DNA from: Nocardiopsis alborubida | GTDB taxonomy: Bacteria > Actinomycetota > Actinomycetes > Streptosporangiales > Streptosporangiaceae | Direction: 5' to 3' | DNA: 64,000 nt | Assembly: GCF_012396365.1 (NCBI RefSeq) | Contig: NZ_JAAXPG010000022.1 | Span: 62,001-126,000, forward strand | Shown: positions 1 to 9,312 of the stretch, in pieces | Position numbering within the stretch: the stretch's first letter is position 1 | Layout of the letters: each line of letters begins with the position of its first letter | Made by a program: the position numbers and the translations under genes | Notes under the pieces: generated by a model | The model's database searches: none | What the model was told of the DNA's origin: nothing | What the model saw: only the letters and a program-made list of their open reading frames with translations

Positions 1-1
1 C

Positions 2-343
2 TGGTGGACCGACATGGTCTCCGCCGGCGGCGAGGGGATGGTGGTCAAACCCGTCCTGGGCGCCCGCGCCACGGGCCGCAAGGGCCTGGCGCAGCCCGGG
101 CTGAAGGTGCGCGGGCCCGAGTACCTGCGCATCGTCTACGGGCCCGACTACACCGACCCCGAGCGGATGGCGGTCCTGAAGGACCGCAGCGTGGGCCGCA
201 AGAGCGGGCTGGCCATGCGCGAGCACAAGCTGGGCCTGGAGGCGCTGGCCCGCCACGCCCGGCGCGAGCCGCTGTGGCGCGTGCACGAGCCGGTGTTCGC
301 GGTGCTGGCCCTGGAGTCGGTTCCGGTCGACCCCCGGCTGTAG
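2..343 (+). CDS. Polynucleotide kinase-phosphatase (Pnkp), C-terminal part of ligase domain, 5' truncated by window edge
   Basis: About 113 C-terminal residues are present; the reading frame is open to the left edge and stops at TAG 341-343. The motif GGEGMVVKP near the beginning is the lysine-containing motif V region of the nucleotidyltransferase (ligase) domain. The following KVRGPEYLRIVYGPDY and the end HEPVFAVLALESVPVDPRL match what I know of the C-terminus of bacterial Pnkp. Pnkp repairs broken RNA: kinase and phosphatase domains heal the ends, and the ligase-like domain works with the methyltransferase Hen1 to seal them. Hen1, if present, would lie to the left of the window. A 29-base gap separates the stop from a structured repeat (372-480). 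Identification rests on motif recall, not alignment. Confidence 0.8.
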   Translation, partial: WWTDMVSAGGEGMVVKPVLGARATGRKGLAQPGLKVRGPEYLRIVYGPDYTDPERMAVLKDRSVGRKSGLAMREHKLGLEALARHARREPLWRVHEPVFAVLALESVPVDPRL

Positions 344-371
344 GGAGAGGGGGGCGGTCGCCGCCCCCTCT

Positions 372-480
372 CCGCCGTGATCTTGTACCTGTAGCGAGGT
401 TCGAGCGCCGAGATCGGCTATAAGTACAAGATCACCGCAGGTCAGGGCCTCGTGTGTCACATCAGCACCACTTCCGGCCA
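372..480 (+). repeat. 109-bp dispersed structured repeat, copy 1
   Basis: This sequence aligns without gaps, at roughly 80% identity, to 24773-24881 in the same orientation. It forms a long stem: 379-395 pairs with 417-433 (core ATCTTGTAC with GTACAAGAT) around a 21-base loop containing GAGGTTCG. Stem differences between the copies keep base pairing (A380-T432 here is G-C in copy 2). About 45 conserved bases follow the hairpin, so the unit is more than a terminator stem. It begins 29 bases after the pnkp stop. The rest of the 344-666 gap shows no other gene; 481-666 should hold the promoter of the nuclease, but no clear -35/-10 pair stands out. Confidence 0.8.
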
Positions 481-666
481 ACCGTGACCCGGCGCGGCGG
501 AGCGGGGAACCGGGAGGATCCCACGAGGCGGAGGCGCCGCCAGGATGGTCCGATCCCACCAACGGCGTTCCGATTCGTCTCCTTTTCACGCCCTCTCTTT
601 CGGTCGGACATCCGCAGGGGCCATGATGTGCACGCCCGTCAACCCCCAGTCCCCTCCGGAGAAGAT

Positions 667-3099
667 GTGTCCCCCAACCGACCCGGACGCCTGGTCGCGT
701 CCACGTCCGCCGCGGCGGCGGTGCTCCTGGGCCTCGGGCTCACGTCCGCGCCGACCGCCCTCGCCGACACCGCAGCCCCGGTGGTCAGCGAGGTCTACGG
801 CGGAGGCGGCAACAGCGGCGCGGACCTGCGCCACGACTTCGTCGAGCTGGGCAACCCCACCGGCGAGCCGTTCTCCCTCGACGGCTGGAGCGTGCAGTAC
901 CTGCCCGCCAGCCCCAGGCCCACCACCCAGGTGCAGGTCACGGCCCTGAACGGTGAGATCGGCGCGGGCGGGCACTACCTCGTGCGCCACGCGGCGGGCG
1001 CCGGGGGCAGCGTCGACCTCCCCGACCCCGACGCCACCGGCGGCACCAACATGTCCGCCACCTCCGGCACGGTCCTGCTCGTGCGGGGCACCGACCCCGT
1101 CACCTGCCGGACCGCCGCGGAGTGCGCCGCGGACGAGTCCGTCGCCGACCTCGTCGGTTACGGGGACGCCGTCATCCACGAGGGCGCGCCCGCGCCCCGG
1201 CTGGACAACACCACCTCCGCCTCGCGCGACGGCGCCCTCACCGACACCGGCGACAACGCGGCGGACTTCACGGCCGCGGCCCCCACGCCCACCAACACCG
1301 CTGGACAGACCCCCGGCGGGGGCGGGACCGACCCCGAGGAGCCCGTCGAACCCGGCGACCTGCGCATCCACGACGTCCAGGGCACCACCCGCACCTCTCC
1401 CTACGTCGGACAGCAGGTCACGGGCCTGCCCGGCGTGGTCACGGCGGTCAACCCCTTCGGTGGCGCGCGGGGCTTCTGGTTCCAGGACACCGAGGGCGAC
1501 GGCGACCCGCGCACCAGCGAGGGGCTGTTCGTCTTCACCGGGTCCACCACCCCCGACGTGGCCGTCGGCGACGAGGTCCTGGCCGCCGGACGGGTCAGCG
1601 AGTACCGGCCCGCCTCCGGGGCGCAGACCATCACCCAGCTGGACGGGGCCCGCTGGACCGTCCTGTCCTCGGGCCACGCCACACCCGACCCGGTCCTGCT
1701 CGACGAGGACGCCGTCCCCGAGGCGTACGCGCCCGAGCCCGGCGGGGACGTCTCCGCGCTCGACCTGGAGCCCGGAGAGTACGCCCTGGACTTCTGGGCC
1801 GCGCACGAGCACATGCTCGTCCGCGTGCAGGACGCGCCCGTCGTCGGCGCCACCGACGACTACTCCGCGCTCTGGGTGACCACCAAGCCCGGACAGAACC
1901 CCACCGTCAACGGCGGCACCCGCTACGGCTCCTACGACGACCCCAACTCCGGACGGATCAAGATCGAGTCGCTGCTCGACCGCGACCGGCACCCGTTCCC
2001 CGAGGCCGACGTGGGCGACACCCTCGCCGGGGTCACCGAGGGGCCCGTCTACTACAGCCGGTTCGGCGGCTACCTCATCCGCGCCACCACCCTGGGCGAG
2101 CACGTCCGGGGCGGCACGGAGCGCACCGCCGTCCGCGACGCGCGGCGCCACGAGGTCAGCGTGGCCACCTACAACGTCGAGAACCTCGGCGGGCAGGACG
2201 ACCAGGCCAAGTACGACGCGCTGGCCGCCGGGATCGTCGAGTCCCTGAACTCGCCCGACATCATCGGACTGGAGGAGATCCAGGACAACACCGGTCCGAC
2301 CGACGACGGCGTCGTGGACGCCGACGTCACACTGGACCGCCTGGTGGAGGCCGTGGCGGCGCACGGCGGCCCCGCCTACGAGTGGCGGCAGATCAGCCCC
2401 GAGGACAAGCAGGACGGCGGCCAGCCCGGCGGCAACATCCGCAACGCGTTCCTGTTCGCTCCCGAGCGCGTGCGGTTCGTCGACCGCGAGGGCGGCGACG
2501 CCACCACCGCCGTGGAGGTCGTGGAGGGCGAGCGCGGCGCCGAGCTGTCGGTGTCCCCGGGCCGGATCAGCCCGCGGGACGGTGCCTGGGACTCCAGCCG
2601 CAAGCCGCTGGTCGGCCACTTCCGGGCCCTGAACCGGGACATCTACGTGGTCACCAACCACTTCAACTCCAAGGGCGGGGACGAGTCCCTGCACGGCGTC
2701 CACCAGCCGCCGCGGCGCACCAGCGAGACCCAGCGCCACGCCCAGGCCGGGCTCGTGCGCGACTTCGCCGAGGAGCTGCTGGCCGTGGACCCCGAGGCCA
2801 ACCTGGTGGTCATGGGCGACCTGAACGACTTCCAGTTCTCCCGGACCCTGGAGATCCTCACCGTGGACGGGCCGCTGAGCAACCCGATGACGGACCTGCC
2901 CGAGGAGGAGCGCTACAACTACGTCTTCGACGGCAACTCCCAGGCGCTGGACCACATCCTGGTCAACCAGGCGCTCGCGGGCCGGGTCGACTACGGGATC
3001 GCGCGGATCAACTCCGAGTTCTCCGACCAGGTCAGCGACCACGACCCCCAGGTGCTGTGGCTGGACACCCGCCGCGGCACCCCGCCCGGGCGCCCCTGA
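667..3099 (+). CDS. Secreted nuclease: lamin-tail domain plus endonuclease/exonuclease/phosphatase (EEP) domain
   Basis: The protein is about 810 residues. A basic N-terminus and hydrophobic stretch ending TSAPTALADTAAP is a clear signal peptide. Next comes a lamin-tail-like domain (about 35-165; EVYGGGGNSGADLRHDFVEL), a central OB-fold-like region (about 215-390), and a C-terminal EEP domain (about 500-805) with YNVENLG, LEEIQD, MGDLND and SDHDPQ metal/catalytic motifs. This order resembles ExeM/NucH-type extracellular nucleases, which degrade extracellular DNA for nutrition or biofilm turnover. GTG 667 was chosen because GGAG lies 5 bases upstream and it gives a compact signal peptide; GTG 628 behind GCAGGGG would add 13 residues. 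No sortase or membrane anchor is visible, so release to the medium is likely. Confidence 0.87.
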   Translation: MSPNRPGRLVASTSAAAAVLLGLGLTSAPTALADTAAPVVSEVYGGGGNSGADLRHDFVELGNPTGEPFSLDGWSVQYLPASPRPTTQVQVTALNGEIGAGGHYLVRHAAGAGGSVDLPDPDATGGTNMSATSGTVLLVRGTDPVTCRTAAECAADESVADLVGYGDAVIHEGAPAPRLDNTTSASRDGALTDTGDNAADFTAAAPTPTNTAGQTPGGGGTDPEEPVEPGDLRIHDVQGTTRTSPYVGQQVTGLPGVVTAVNPFGGARGFWFQDTEGDGDPRTSEGLFVFTGSTTPDVAVGDEVLAAGRVSEYRPASGAQTITQLDGARWTVLSSGHATPDPVLLDEDAVPEAYAPEPGGDVSALDLEPGEYALDFWAAHEHMLVRVQDAPVVGATDDYSALWVTTKPGQNPTVNGGTRYGSYDDPNSGRIKIESLLDRDRHPFPEADVGDTLAGVTEGPVYYSRFGGYLIRATTLGEHVRGGTERTAVRDARRHEVSVATYNVENLGGQDDQAKYDALAAGIVESLNSPDIIGLEEIQDNTGPTDDGVVDADVTLDRLVEAVAAHGGPAYEWRQISPEDKQDGGQPGGNIRNAFLFAPERVRFVDREGGDATTAVEVVEGERGAELSVSPGRISPRDGAWDSSRKPLVGHFRALNRDIYVVTNHFNSKGGDESLHGVHQPPRRTSETQRHAQAGLVRDFAEELLAVDPEANLVVMGDLNDFQFSRTLEILTVDGPLSNPMTDLPEEERYNYVFDGNSQALDHILVNQALAGRVDYGIARINSEFSDQVSDHDPQVLWLDTRRGTPPGRP

Positions 3100-3104
3100 G
3101 CCCG

Positions 3105-3141
3105 CCCGGCTCCCGGCGCGTCCCCCGCGCCGGGAGCCGGG
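3105..3141. terminator. Strong hairpin after the nuclease gene
   Basis: A perfect 16-bp stem (3105-3120 with 3126-3141) around a 5-base loop starts 5 bases after the nuclease stop. There is no T-run, as is usual for actinomycete terminators. It lies between convergent genes and could act on both. Confidence 0.7.
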
Positions 3142-3148
3142 TCCCGGC

Positions 3149-3174
3149 GGTGACCGGCCACCTGGCCGGTCACC
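3149..3174. terminator. Second hairpin between convergent genes
   Basis: GGTGACCGGCCA (3149-3160) pairs perfectly with 3163-3174 around a 2-base gap. It lies 15 bases beyond the stop of the minus-strand permease (3190), so it probably terminates the ABC transporter operon. Confidence 0.65.
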
Positions 3175-3189
3175 CTCGTGTCGGCCGGG

Positions 3190-3942
3190 TCAGCGCACGT
3201 CCCGGCGGCTCAGCACCGTCGCGGAGAGCACCCACAGGGCGAGGGTGGTCGCCGCGGCCGCGAGCACGACGGAGAACGCGGTCGGCAGGTCGAGGGACCC
3301 CGCGCCGGAGACGGCCGTGCTGCCCAGGCTGAGCGACGTGGTGACCAGCGACTGCGGCAGGAGGTAGGAGACCACCCCGCCCTCCCCGGAGTAGAGGAGG
3401 CCGACCCCGGCGACGCAGCCCAGGAGGCCCAGGGCGACGGGCGCGGCGAAGGAGCGGACCAGCATCGACAGCAGGGACTGCAGCGCGGCGACCGGCAGCG
3501 CGGCGACGACGCCCAGCAGGGCCGCGGCCGTGCTGTGCCAGGGCAGCCAGCCGTCCAGGCCCAGGACGAGCTTCCCGCTCAGCACCACCAGCCCGAGCAG
3601 CGCGAACTGCATCATCGCGACCACCAGGGCGAGCGAGACGAGCTTGGCGCCGACGATCGCCAGGGCCCGCGCGGGGGTGGCCATCAACAGGTTCCAGTTG
3701 TGGCCCCGGTGCTCCATGCGCCAGGCGGCCGAGGCCATCACCGCGATCCCCATCGACATGAACAGCATCCCGTAGAAGATCACGACCTGGGACCAGTAGG
3801 ACGCCCAGCCGGAGGAGAGCGCCTCCTCGTTGGCGCCGTAGTTCACGGTTCCCGTGATGACCGCGAGCAGCGGCAGCACCACGGCCATGATCCACAGGGC
3901 CGAGCGGCGCAGCTTGGCGAGTTCGGCGAGGACCATCCCCAT
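3190..3942 (-). CDS. ABC transporter permease, lantibiotic-immunity type (second permease)
   Basis: A 250-residue integral membrane protein with about six hydrophobic segments, starting MGMVLAELAKLRRSALW. Its size, the early TM segment and the motif WRMEHRGHNWNLLMATP resemble the EpiG/MutG-type permeases of lantibiotic self-immunity transporters (ABC-2-like). ATG 3942 overlaps the stop of the preceding permease as ATGA, showing translational coupling. It is the last gene of an apparent kinase–regulator–ATPase–permease–permease operon and should form the membrane channel with the adjacent permease and ATPase. The substrate is unknown; a membrane-active peptide is the usual guess for such systems, and no lanthipeptide precursor or synthetase is nearby. 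Confidence 0.8.
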   Translation of the reverse strand: MGMVLAELAKLRRSALWIMAVVLPLLAVITGTVNYGANEEALSSGWASYWSQVVIFYGMLFMSMGIAVMASAAWRMEHRGHNWNLLMATPARALAIVGAKLVSLALVVAMMQFALLGLVVLSGKLVLGLDGWLPWHSTAAALLGVVAALPVAALQSLLSMLVRSFAAPVALGLLGCVAGVGLLYSGEGGVVSYLLPQSLVTTSLSLGSTAVSGAGSLDLPTAFSVVLAAAATTLALWVLSATVLSRRDVR

Positions 3943-4694
3943 CACGCCTCCGTCCGGTCGAAGCGGTGGCTGGCCGCGGCGAACAGGAGCGCCACGAGGA
4001 CGAGGAACGCGGTCAACCAGCCGTACCCGGGCGTGATCGCGACGAAGCCGTCCTCGCCCATCCCCAGCGGGGAGACGACCGCGTAGTACCCCCAGGGCAG
4101 CGCGTACGTCAGCGCCGGGGGCATCAGCAGGGAGAACACCCCGCAGAACGCCCCGATCAGCCCGACCGCCATCCCGACGAGCTGGTTCTCCACCCGGGCG
4201 GCCAGCACCACGTGCAGGCACAGCAGCGCCAGGTCCACCAGCAGCTGGCAGACCGCGTACTGGACCCACATGCCGGGGGACAGCGGCACGGTGATCCCGG
4301 CGACCAGGCCCGCGGCGACGATCAGGGTGGTCTGTACGGCCACCGCCACCGCCAGCAGGGGCCCCAGCACCGCGACCTTGGCGCGGCACAGCCTCCCGGG
4401 GCTGAGTCCGGCCACCTGCGACAGCATCCAGCCCTGGCCCTGGTGCTCGATGTCGACCTGCCTGCTGGCCAGCACCGCGACCAGGAGGGGGGAGGTCATG
4501 GCCGTGATCAGGACGTGGCTCATGAACAGGCTCTCCCACGGCTGCGCGGCCGGGTCGCCGAAGCCCTCCCGCGCCGAGTCCGACATCAGGTTCATGCAGC
4601 TCAGGGCGATGACGGCGGCCACCATGGCCGTACACACCAGCACGATCCTGAGCCTGCGCGCCTTGCGGACCTCAAGGCTCATCGCGGTCAGCAT
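3942..4694 (-). CDS. ABC transporter permease, lantibiotic-immunity type (first permease)
   Basis: A 250-residue membrane protein starting MLTAMSLEVRKARRLR, with about six TM segments and the motif RQVDIEHQGQGWMLSQ, which parallels WRMEHRGHNWNLLM in its partner. It resembles EpiE/MutE-type permeases. ATG 4694 overlaps the ATPase stop (TGATG); GTG 4697 is possible but less likely. The two permeases share architecture and probably arose by duplication. They are predicted to work as a heterodimer with the ATPase encoded immediately upstream, removing or flipping membrane-inserted compounds. Confidence 0.8.
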   Translation of the reverse strand: MLTAMSLEVRKARRLRIVLVCTAMVAAVIALSCMNLMSDSAREGFGDPAAQPWESLFMSHVLITAMTSPLLVAVLASRQVDIEHQGQGWMLSQVAGLSPGRLCRAKVAVLGPLLAVAVAVQTTLIVAAGLVAGITVPLSPGMWVQYAVCQLLVDLALLCLHVVLAARVENQLVGMAVGLIGAFCGVFSLLMPPALTYALPWGYYAVVSPLGMGEDGFVAITPGYGWLTAFLVLVALLFAAASHRFDRTEA

Positions 4695-5593
4695 CACAGC
4701 AGCCCCTCACGGCCGGTGAGGTCCATGAAGACCTCCTCCAGGGACTGCCGGACACGCCGCACCCCGTGGACCGGCACGTCGCCCCCGACGAGCCGCCGCA
4801 CGAGCGCGGCCGTGTCCCCGTCGTCGAGACCGGACAGGCGCACGCCCCCTCCCTCACGCACGGCGGGGATGCCCAGGGCCAGGGCCCGCTCGGGTTCGGG
4901 GGTGTCCACGATCAGGTCCGGGGTGCTGCGGGCGAACAGCTCGGACCGCGTTCCCTGGAAGATCAGCCTTCCCTGGGCGAGGATGCCCAGCACCGACGCC
5001 ATCCGGTCGATCTCGTCGAGCAGGTGGCTGGAGACCATGACCGTGACGCCGTTCCCCGCCAGCGACACCAGCAGTTCGCGGATCTCCTCGATGCCCGCGG
5101 GGTCCAGGCCGTTGGTGGGCTCGTCGAGGACGAGCAGGCGCGGGTCCCGGGCCAGGGCCATCGCGATGCCCAGGCGCTGCTTCATACCCAGCGAGTACGC
5201 GCGGACGAGCTTGCCCATGTGCTCCTGGAGGCGCACGGTGGCGACCGCGCGGGAGACCTGCCGGTCGGTGAGCCCGAGCATCCGCTGGACGATCGCCATG
5301 TTCTCCCGCCCGGTCAGGTGGGCGTACCCGGGAGGCGCCTCGATGAGGGAGCCGATCTCCCGCAGCAGGGTGGGGCGCGTGTCCCGGTTCATGGGCTGCC
5401 CGAAGACGGTGATCTCGCCCCGGGTGGGCCGGGCCAGCGACAGCAGCATCCTCATGGTGGTGGACTTGCCCGAACCGTTGGGGCCCAGGAAGCCGTACAC
5501 GCAGCCCCGGGGCACCCGCAGGTCGAGGTCGTCGACGACCGTACGCGAGCCGTAGGCCTTCGTCAGATGGTGGGTGGTGATGATGTGGTCCAT
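4694..5593 (-). CDS. ABC transporter ATP-binding protein, lantibiotic-immunity (LanF-like) type
   Basis: A 299-residue protein. Walker A is GPNGSGKST (about 38-46), the signature is the variant YSLGMKQRLGIA, Walker B is LLVLDEPTNGLDP and the switch histidine lies in VMVSSHLLDEID. The SLGMKQR form of the signature is characteristic of the BcrA/LanF group, which protects against bacitracin or lantibiotics. ATG 5593 is preceded by an AAGGAG element. The C-terminal extension (about 215-299) is typical of the group. It is 143 bp downstream of the response regulator gene and overlaps the first permease gene, so the three transporter genes form one unit. Confidence 0.88.
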   Translation of the reverse strand: MDHIITTHHLTKAYGSRTVVDDLDLRVPRGCVYGFLGPNGSGKSTTMRMLLSLARPTRGEITVFGQPMNRDTRPTLLREIGSLIEAPPGYAHLTGRENMAIVQRMLGLTDRQVSRAVATVRLQEHMGKLVRAYSLGMKQRLGIAMALARDPRLLVLDEPTNGLDPAGIEEIRELLVSLAGNGVTVMVSSHLLDEIDRMASVLGILAQGRLIFQGTRSELFARSTPDLIVDTPEPERALALGIPAVREGGGVRLSGLDDGDTAALVRRLVGGDVPVHGVRRVRQSLEEVFMDLTGREGLL

Positions 5594-5736
5594 GGAACTC
5601 CTTCCACCGAGGAGCCTCCGGGACCGCACCCGGGGAGGGCATCGTGCCGGGGGAGGGGAAACGCGCTCGTACCGCGGTAGGAGGGGGCGCCGGGTGCCGT
5701 GGCGCCGGGCGGGGGCGTGGTGCCGGGGGCGTCCGC

Positions 5737-6432
5737 TCACGCCTCCCGGAGCAGGTCCTCGCGGCCCACCAGCCCGGCGCGGAACGCGAACAGCACGGCC
5801 TGCACCCGGTCGCGGGAGCCGGTCTTGGCCAGGACGTGGCCGACGTGGGTCTTGACCGTGGGCATGGACAGCACGAGGCGCTCGCAGATCTCCGTGTTCG
5901 TGTACCCCAGCGCCACGGCGACGAGGACCTCCTGCTCGCGCGGGGTCAGCGAGGCGACGGCGCGGCGGGTGCTCCCGTCGGTCGGGGCCGGACGGGAGGA
6001 CGGGCCGCCGAGCAGGGGGCGCACGTGCCCGAGCAGCCTGCGGGTGGAGCTGGCGGAGATGACGGAGTCGCCGCGGTGCACGGTCCGCACGGCCTCCAGC
6101 AGCTCCTCGGGCGGGGTGTTCTTGAGCAGGAAGCCCGCGGCCCCGGCCTCGACGCCCTCGACCACGTACTCGTCGGTGTCGAAGGTGGTGAGGATGACGA
6201 TGCGACAGCCCGCCCCGGAGGAGACGAGGGAGCGCGTGGCGCTCAGCCCGTCCGTGCCCGGCATCTGGACGTCCATGAGCAGCACGTCGACGGGGTCGGA
6301 GCGCTGGCGGGTGAGGGCCTGCGCCCCGTCGCCCGCCTCCCATGCCACGGTCAGGTCCGGCTGGGAGTCGATGACCATCGCCATGCCCGCCGTGAACAGC
6401 ACCTGGTCGTCGGCCAGCCCCACGCGGATCAC
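5737..6432 (-). CDS. Two-component response regulator, NarL/LuxR family
   Basis: A 231-residue protein with an N-terminal receiver domain: acidic pair DD at 8-9, phospho-acceptor D54 in LLMDVQMPG, conserved T in ILTTFD and K in FLLKN. The C-terminal LuxR helix-turn-helix (about 160-225) contains LTPREQEVLVAVALGYTNTEI and VKTHVGHVLAKTGSRDRVQAV. GTG 6432 overlaps the kinase stop (GTGA). It should bind DNA when phosphorylated by the partner kinase. By analogy with LiaSR-type systems it probably controls the transporter genes downstream; the 143-bp gap before the ATPase could hold its target, but I see no clear repeat there. Confidence 0.92.
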   Translation of the reverse strand: MIRVGLADDQVLFTAGMAMVIDSQPDLTVAWEAGDGAQALTRQRSDPVDVLLMDVQMPGTDGLSATRSLVSSGAGCRIVILTTFDTDEYVVEGVEAGAAGFLLKNTPPEELLEAVRTVHRGDSVISASSTRRLLGHVRPLLGGPSSRPAPTDGSTRRAVASLTPREQEVLVAVALGYTNTEICERLVLSMPTVKTHVGHVLAKTGSRDRVQAVLFAFRAGLVGREDLLREA

Positions 6433-7787
6433 GTGTCCTCCCAGGGAATCACCGCGCGCACCCGCCAGGTGCCGGTCGCGTCGTCGGCGCCGGCCTCCAG
6501 GGTGCCGCCGTGCAGGCCGACGCGCTCGCGCATGCCGACCAGGCCGTGCCCGGGTCCCCGCCGAGCGCCGTCCGGGGTCGCCCCGGAGGTGGAGGGATCC
6601 GCAGGTGTCGAGGGGCGTGAGCGGCCGGTGGGCATGGAGAGACCTGCGGGCGAGGGGAGGCCCGCGCGCGCCGAGGGGTCCGTGGGTACGGCCTCGCGGA
6701 TGGCGTTGGCCACGTCGACCCCGACCCGTCCGGGCGACCACGTGAGCTCGACCCGCACGGCGGCGGGTCCCCCGTGCTTCAGCGCGTTGGCGAGGGACTC
6801 CTGGACGACGCGGTAGACCGTCAGGGACGCGGTCGTCGGCAGGGTCGCCGGGGAGTCCGTGTCCGCCCGGCCGCCGCGCGGGGCGGCCGGGGTCCCGTGC
6901 TGGACCAGGCGGATCCGCAGACCGGCGCGGCGGTACTCCTCGACGAGGCCGGGCAGGTCGCCGACCCCGGGGGCCGGGGCGGCCCCGCGCTCCTCGCCGT
7001 CGCGCAGGACGCCCAGGAGCTGGTGCAGTTCCGCCGCCGACTCGCGTCCCACCTGGGCGACGGTGGCCAGGGCGGTCACCGCGCGCTCCGGGGCGGCGTT
7101 CGCGGCGTAGCGGCCGCCGTCGGCCTGGGCGACGATGACGTTCAACGAGTGCGCGAGGATGTCGTGCATCTCCCGGGCGATGCGGGTCCGCTCGTCGAGC
7201 GCGGCCAGGCGCACCTCCTGCTCCCGCTGGGTCTCCAGCAGCCGTGCGTGCTCCACGACTCGGGCGAACTCCTCGCGGTTGCGCCTGCGGAACGCTCCGA
7301 GCAGGGAGAACAGCGCGACCGCCGTCCACGCGGAGAAGACGCTGTTGAGGCGCATCTCCGGATCCGTCGAGAGAGCCTCGGCCGGAACGTCGAGAACCCC
7401 CCACGCCGCCCCGGCCAGGAGCAGGACGAACCCGACCGCCCGCCACGGGCGGGAGAGTTCGGCCTGCACCGTGTAGGCGGCGACCAGCGCGCTGACCAAC
7501 GTCGCCGCGGTGAGGTGCTCCAGCCACAGGATGTGGCACGCCAGCAGCACGGCCAGGGCCGCCAGGGCCGGGAGAGGGCGCAGACGGCGCAGGGCCAGGG
7601 CGGCGCAGCACCCGGCGGTCATACCGAGGTAGGCCCACGACTCGGCGGTGTGGAACCCCGACACCGGCAGGGACGCCACCGACAGCCCGAACCAGACCGC
7701 CGCCCAGAGCGCGTCCACGGCGAGCACGTGGTCGCGGGCCCAGAGCGCGGCGCGGTCCAGGAGGGAGCGCGGGGACAGGTCGGCCAT
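6429..7787 (-). CDS. Sensor histidine kinase, HisKA_3 family, membrane-bound
   Basis: A 452-residue protein. Residues 20-165 contain about five TM segments with little extracellular sequence, so it may sense signals within the membrane. A coiled linker follows (about 168-200), then the HisKA_3 dimerisation box REMHDILAHSLN with phospho-accepting His at about 208, the N-box VQESLANALKHG and the G-box GHGLVGMRERVGLHGG. Between these ATP-binding motifs lies an unusual insert of about 50 residues rich in Pro, Ser, Ala and Thr. ATG 7787 has a clean family-like N-terminus. The gene leads the kinase–regulator–ABC operon and is divergent from galE; the 200-bp gap should contain both promoters. Confidence 0.9.
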   Translation of the reverse strand: MADLSPRSLLDRAALWARDHVLAVDALWAAVWFGLSVASLPVSGFHTAESWAYLGMTAGCCAALALRRLRPLPALAALAVLLACHILWLEHLTAATLVSALVAAYTVQAELSRPWRAVGFVLLLAGAAWGVLDVPAEALSTDPEMRLNSVFSAWTAVALFSLLGAFRRRNREEFARVVEHARLLETQREQEVRLAALDERTRIAREMHDILAHSLNVIVAQADGGRYAANAAPERAVTALATVAQVGRESAAELHQLLGVLRDGEERGAAPAPGVGDLPGLVEEYRRAGLRIRLVQHGTPAAPRGGRADTDSPATLPTTASLTVYRVVQESLANALKHGGPAAVRVELTWSPGRVGVDVANAIREAVPTDPSARAGLPSPAGLSMPTGRSRPSTPADPSTSGATPDGARRGPGHGLVGMRERVGLHGGTLEAGADDATGTWRVRAVIPWEDT

Positions 7788-7988
7788 CCCTCCACGATAG
7801 GAACGCGGGGGCCGTGGAGCCTCATGCCCCGGCATGAGATCGCGGTGTCCGAAAGGCGGCCCCGGAGCCCGGCGCACCATCGAAGGGCAGGTCGGGGGTG
7901 CGGCGTGCCCACGGGTCCGCTTCCGGAGGGCGCCTATCCTGGGAGCGCCCGCGACGCGGCGGGCGCACTCCACCCAGGGAAGCGAGAC

Positions 7989-9002
<1,014 letters not shown>

Positions 9003-9004
9003 GC

Positions 9005-9023
9005 CCCGGGGGAAGCCCCCGGG
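9005..9023 (+). terminator. Hairpin after galE
   Basis: CCCGGGGG (9005-9012) pairs with CCCCCGGG (9016-9023) around an AAG loop, 2 bases after the galE stop. Simple GC hairpin without a T-run. Confidence 0.55.
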
Positions 9024-9312
9024 CGGCCCCGCGGCGCGTGCTGGGCCGGACCGCACGCGCGCACGGGCCCTCCGGACGTGTGCAACGTCCCAGGACGTGT
9101 TCGGTGGATGCCGTCGGCCGAGGGCGGTGGAGGGCGGGAGCGTCCGGTGCGGCTCTCGCAGGGCCGGGGAAGGAGCCGGCCCGGGGGCGGCCGCCGACTG
9201 ACGAGAACGCGGCGGGAGCCGTGCCGGGGCGTCGCGCAGCAGGGCGGATGCCCGCCGAACACGCCCTAGACTGGGCGGACATCCCTGTACTTCCTGCGGA
9301 AGGTCCTCCGTC
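9024..9312. other. Intergenic region galE–guaA, nothing clear
   Basis: About 290 bases without a credible gene. It must hold the guaA promoter. I see no guanine-riboswitch-like structure and no convincing -35/-10 pair. Confidence 0.5.

Noticed and set aside
586..3042. 818-residue open frame antisense to the nuclease gene, and similar long frames elsewhere
   Set aside because: High GC at third codon positions keeps other frames free of stops; the translations are low-complexity Arg/Gly/Ala/Val with no domains, and real genes lie opposite.
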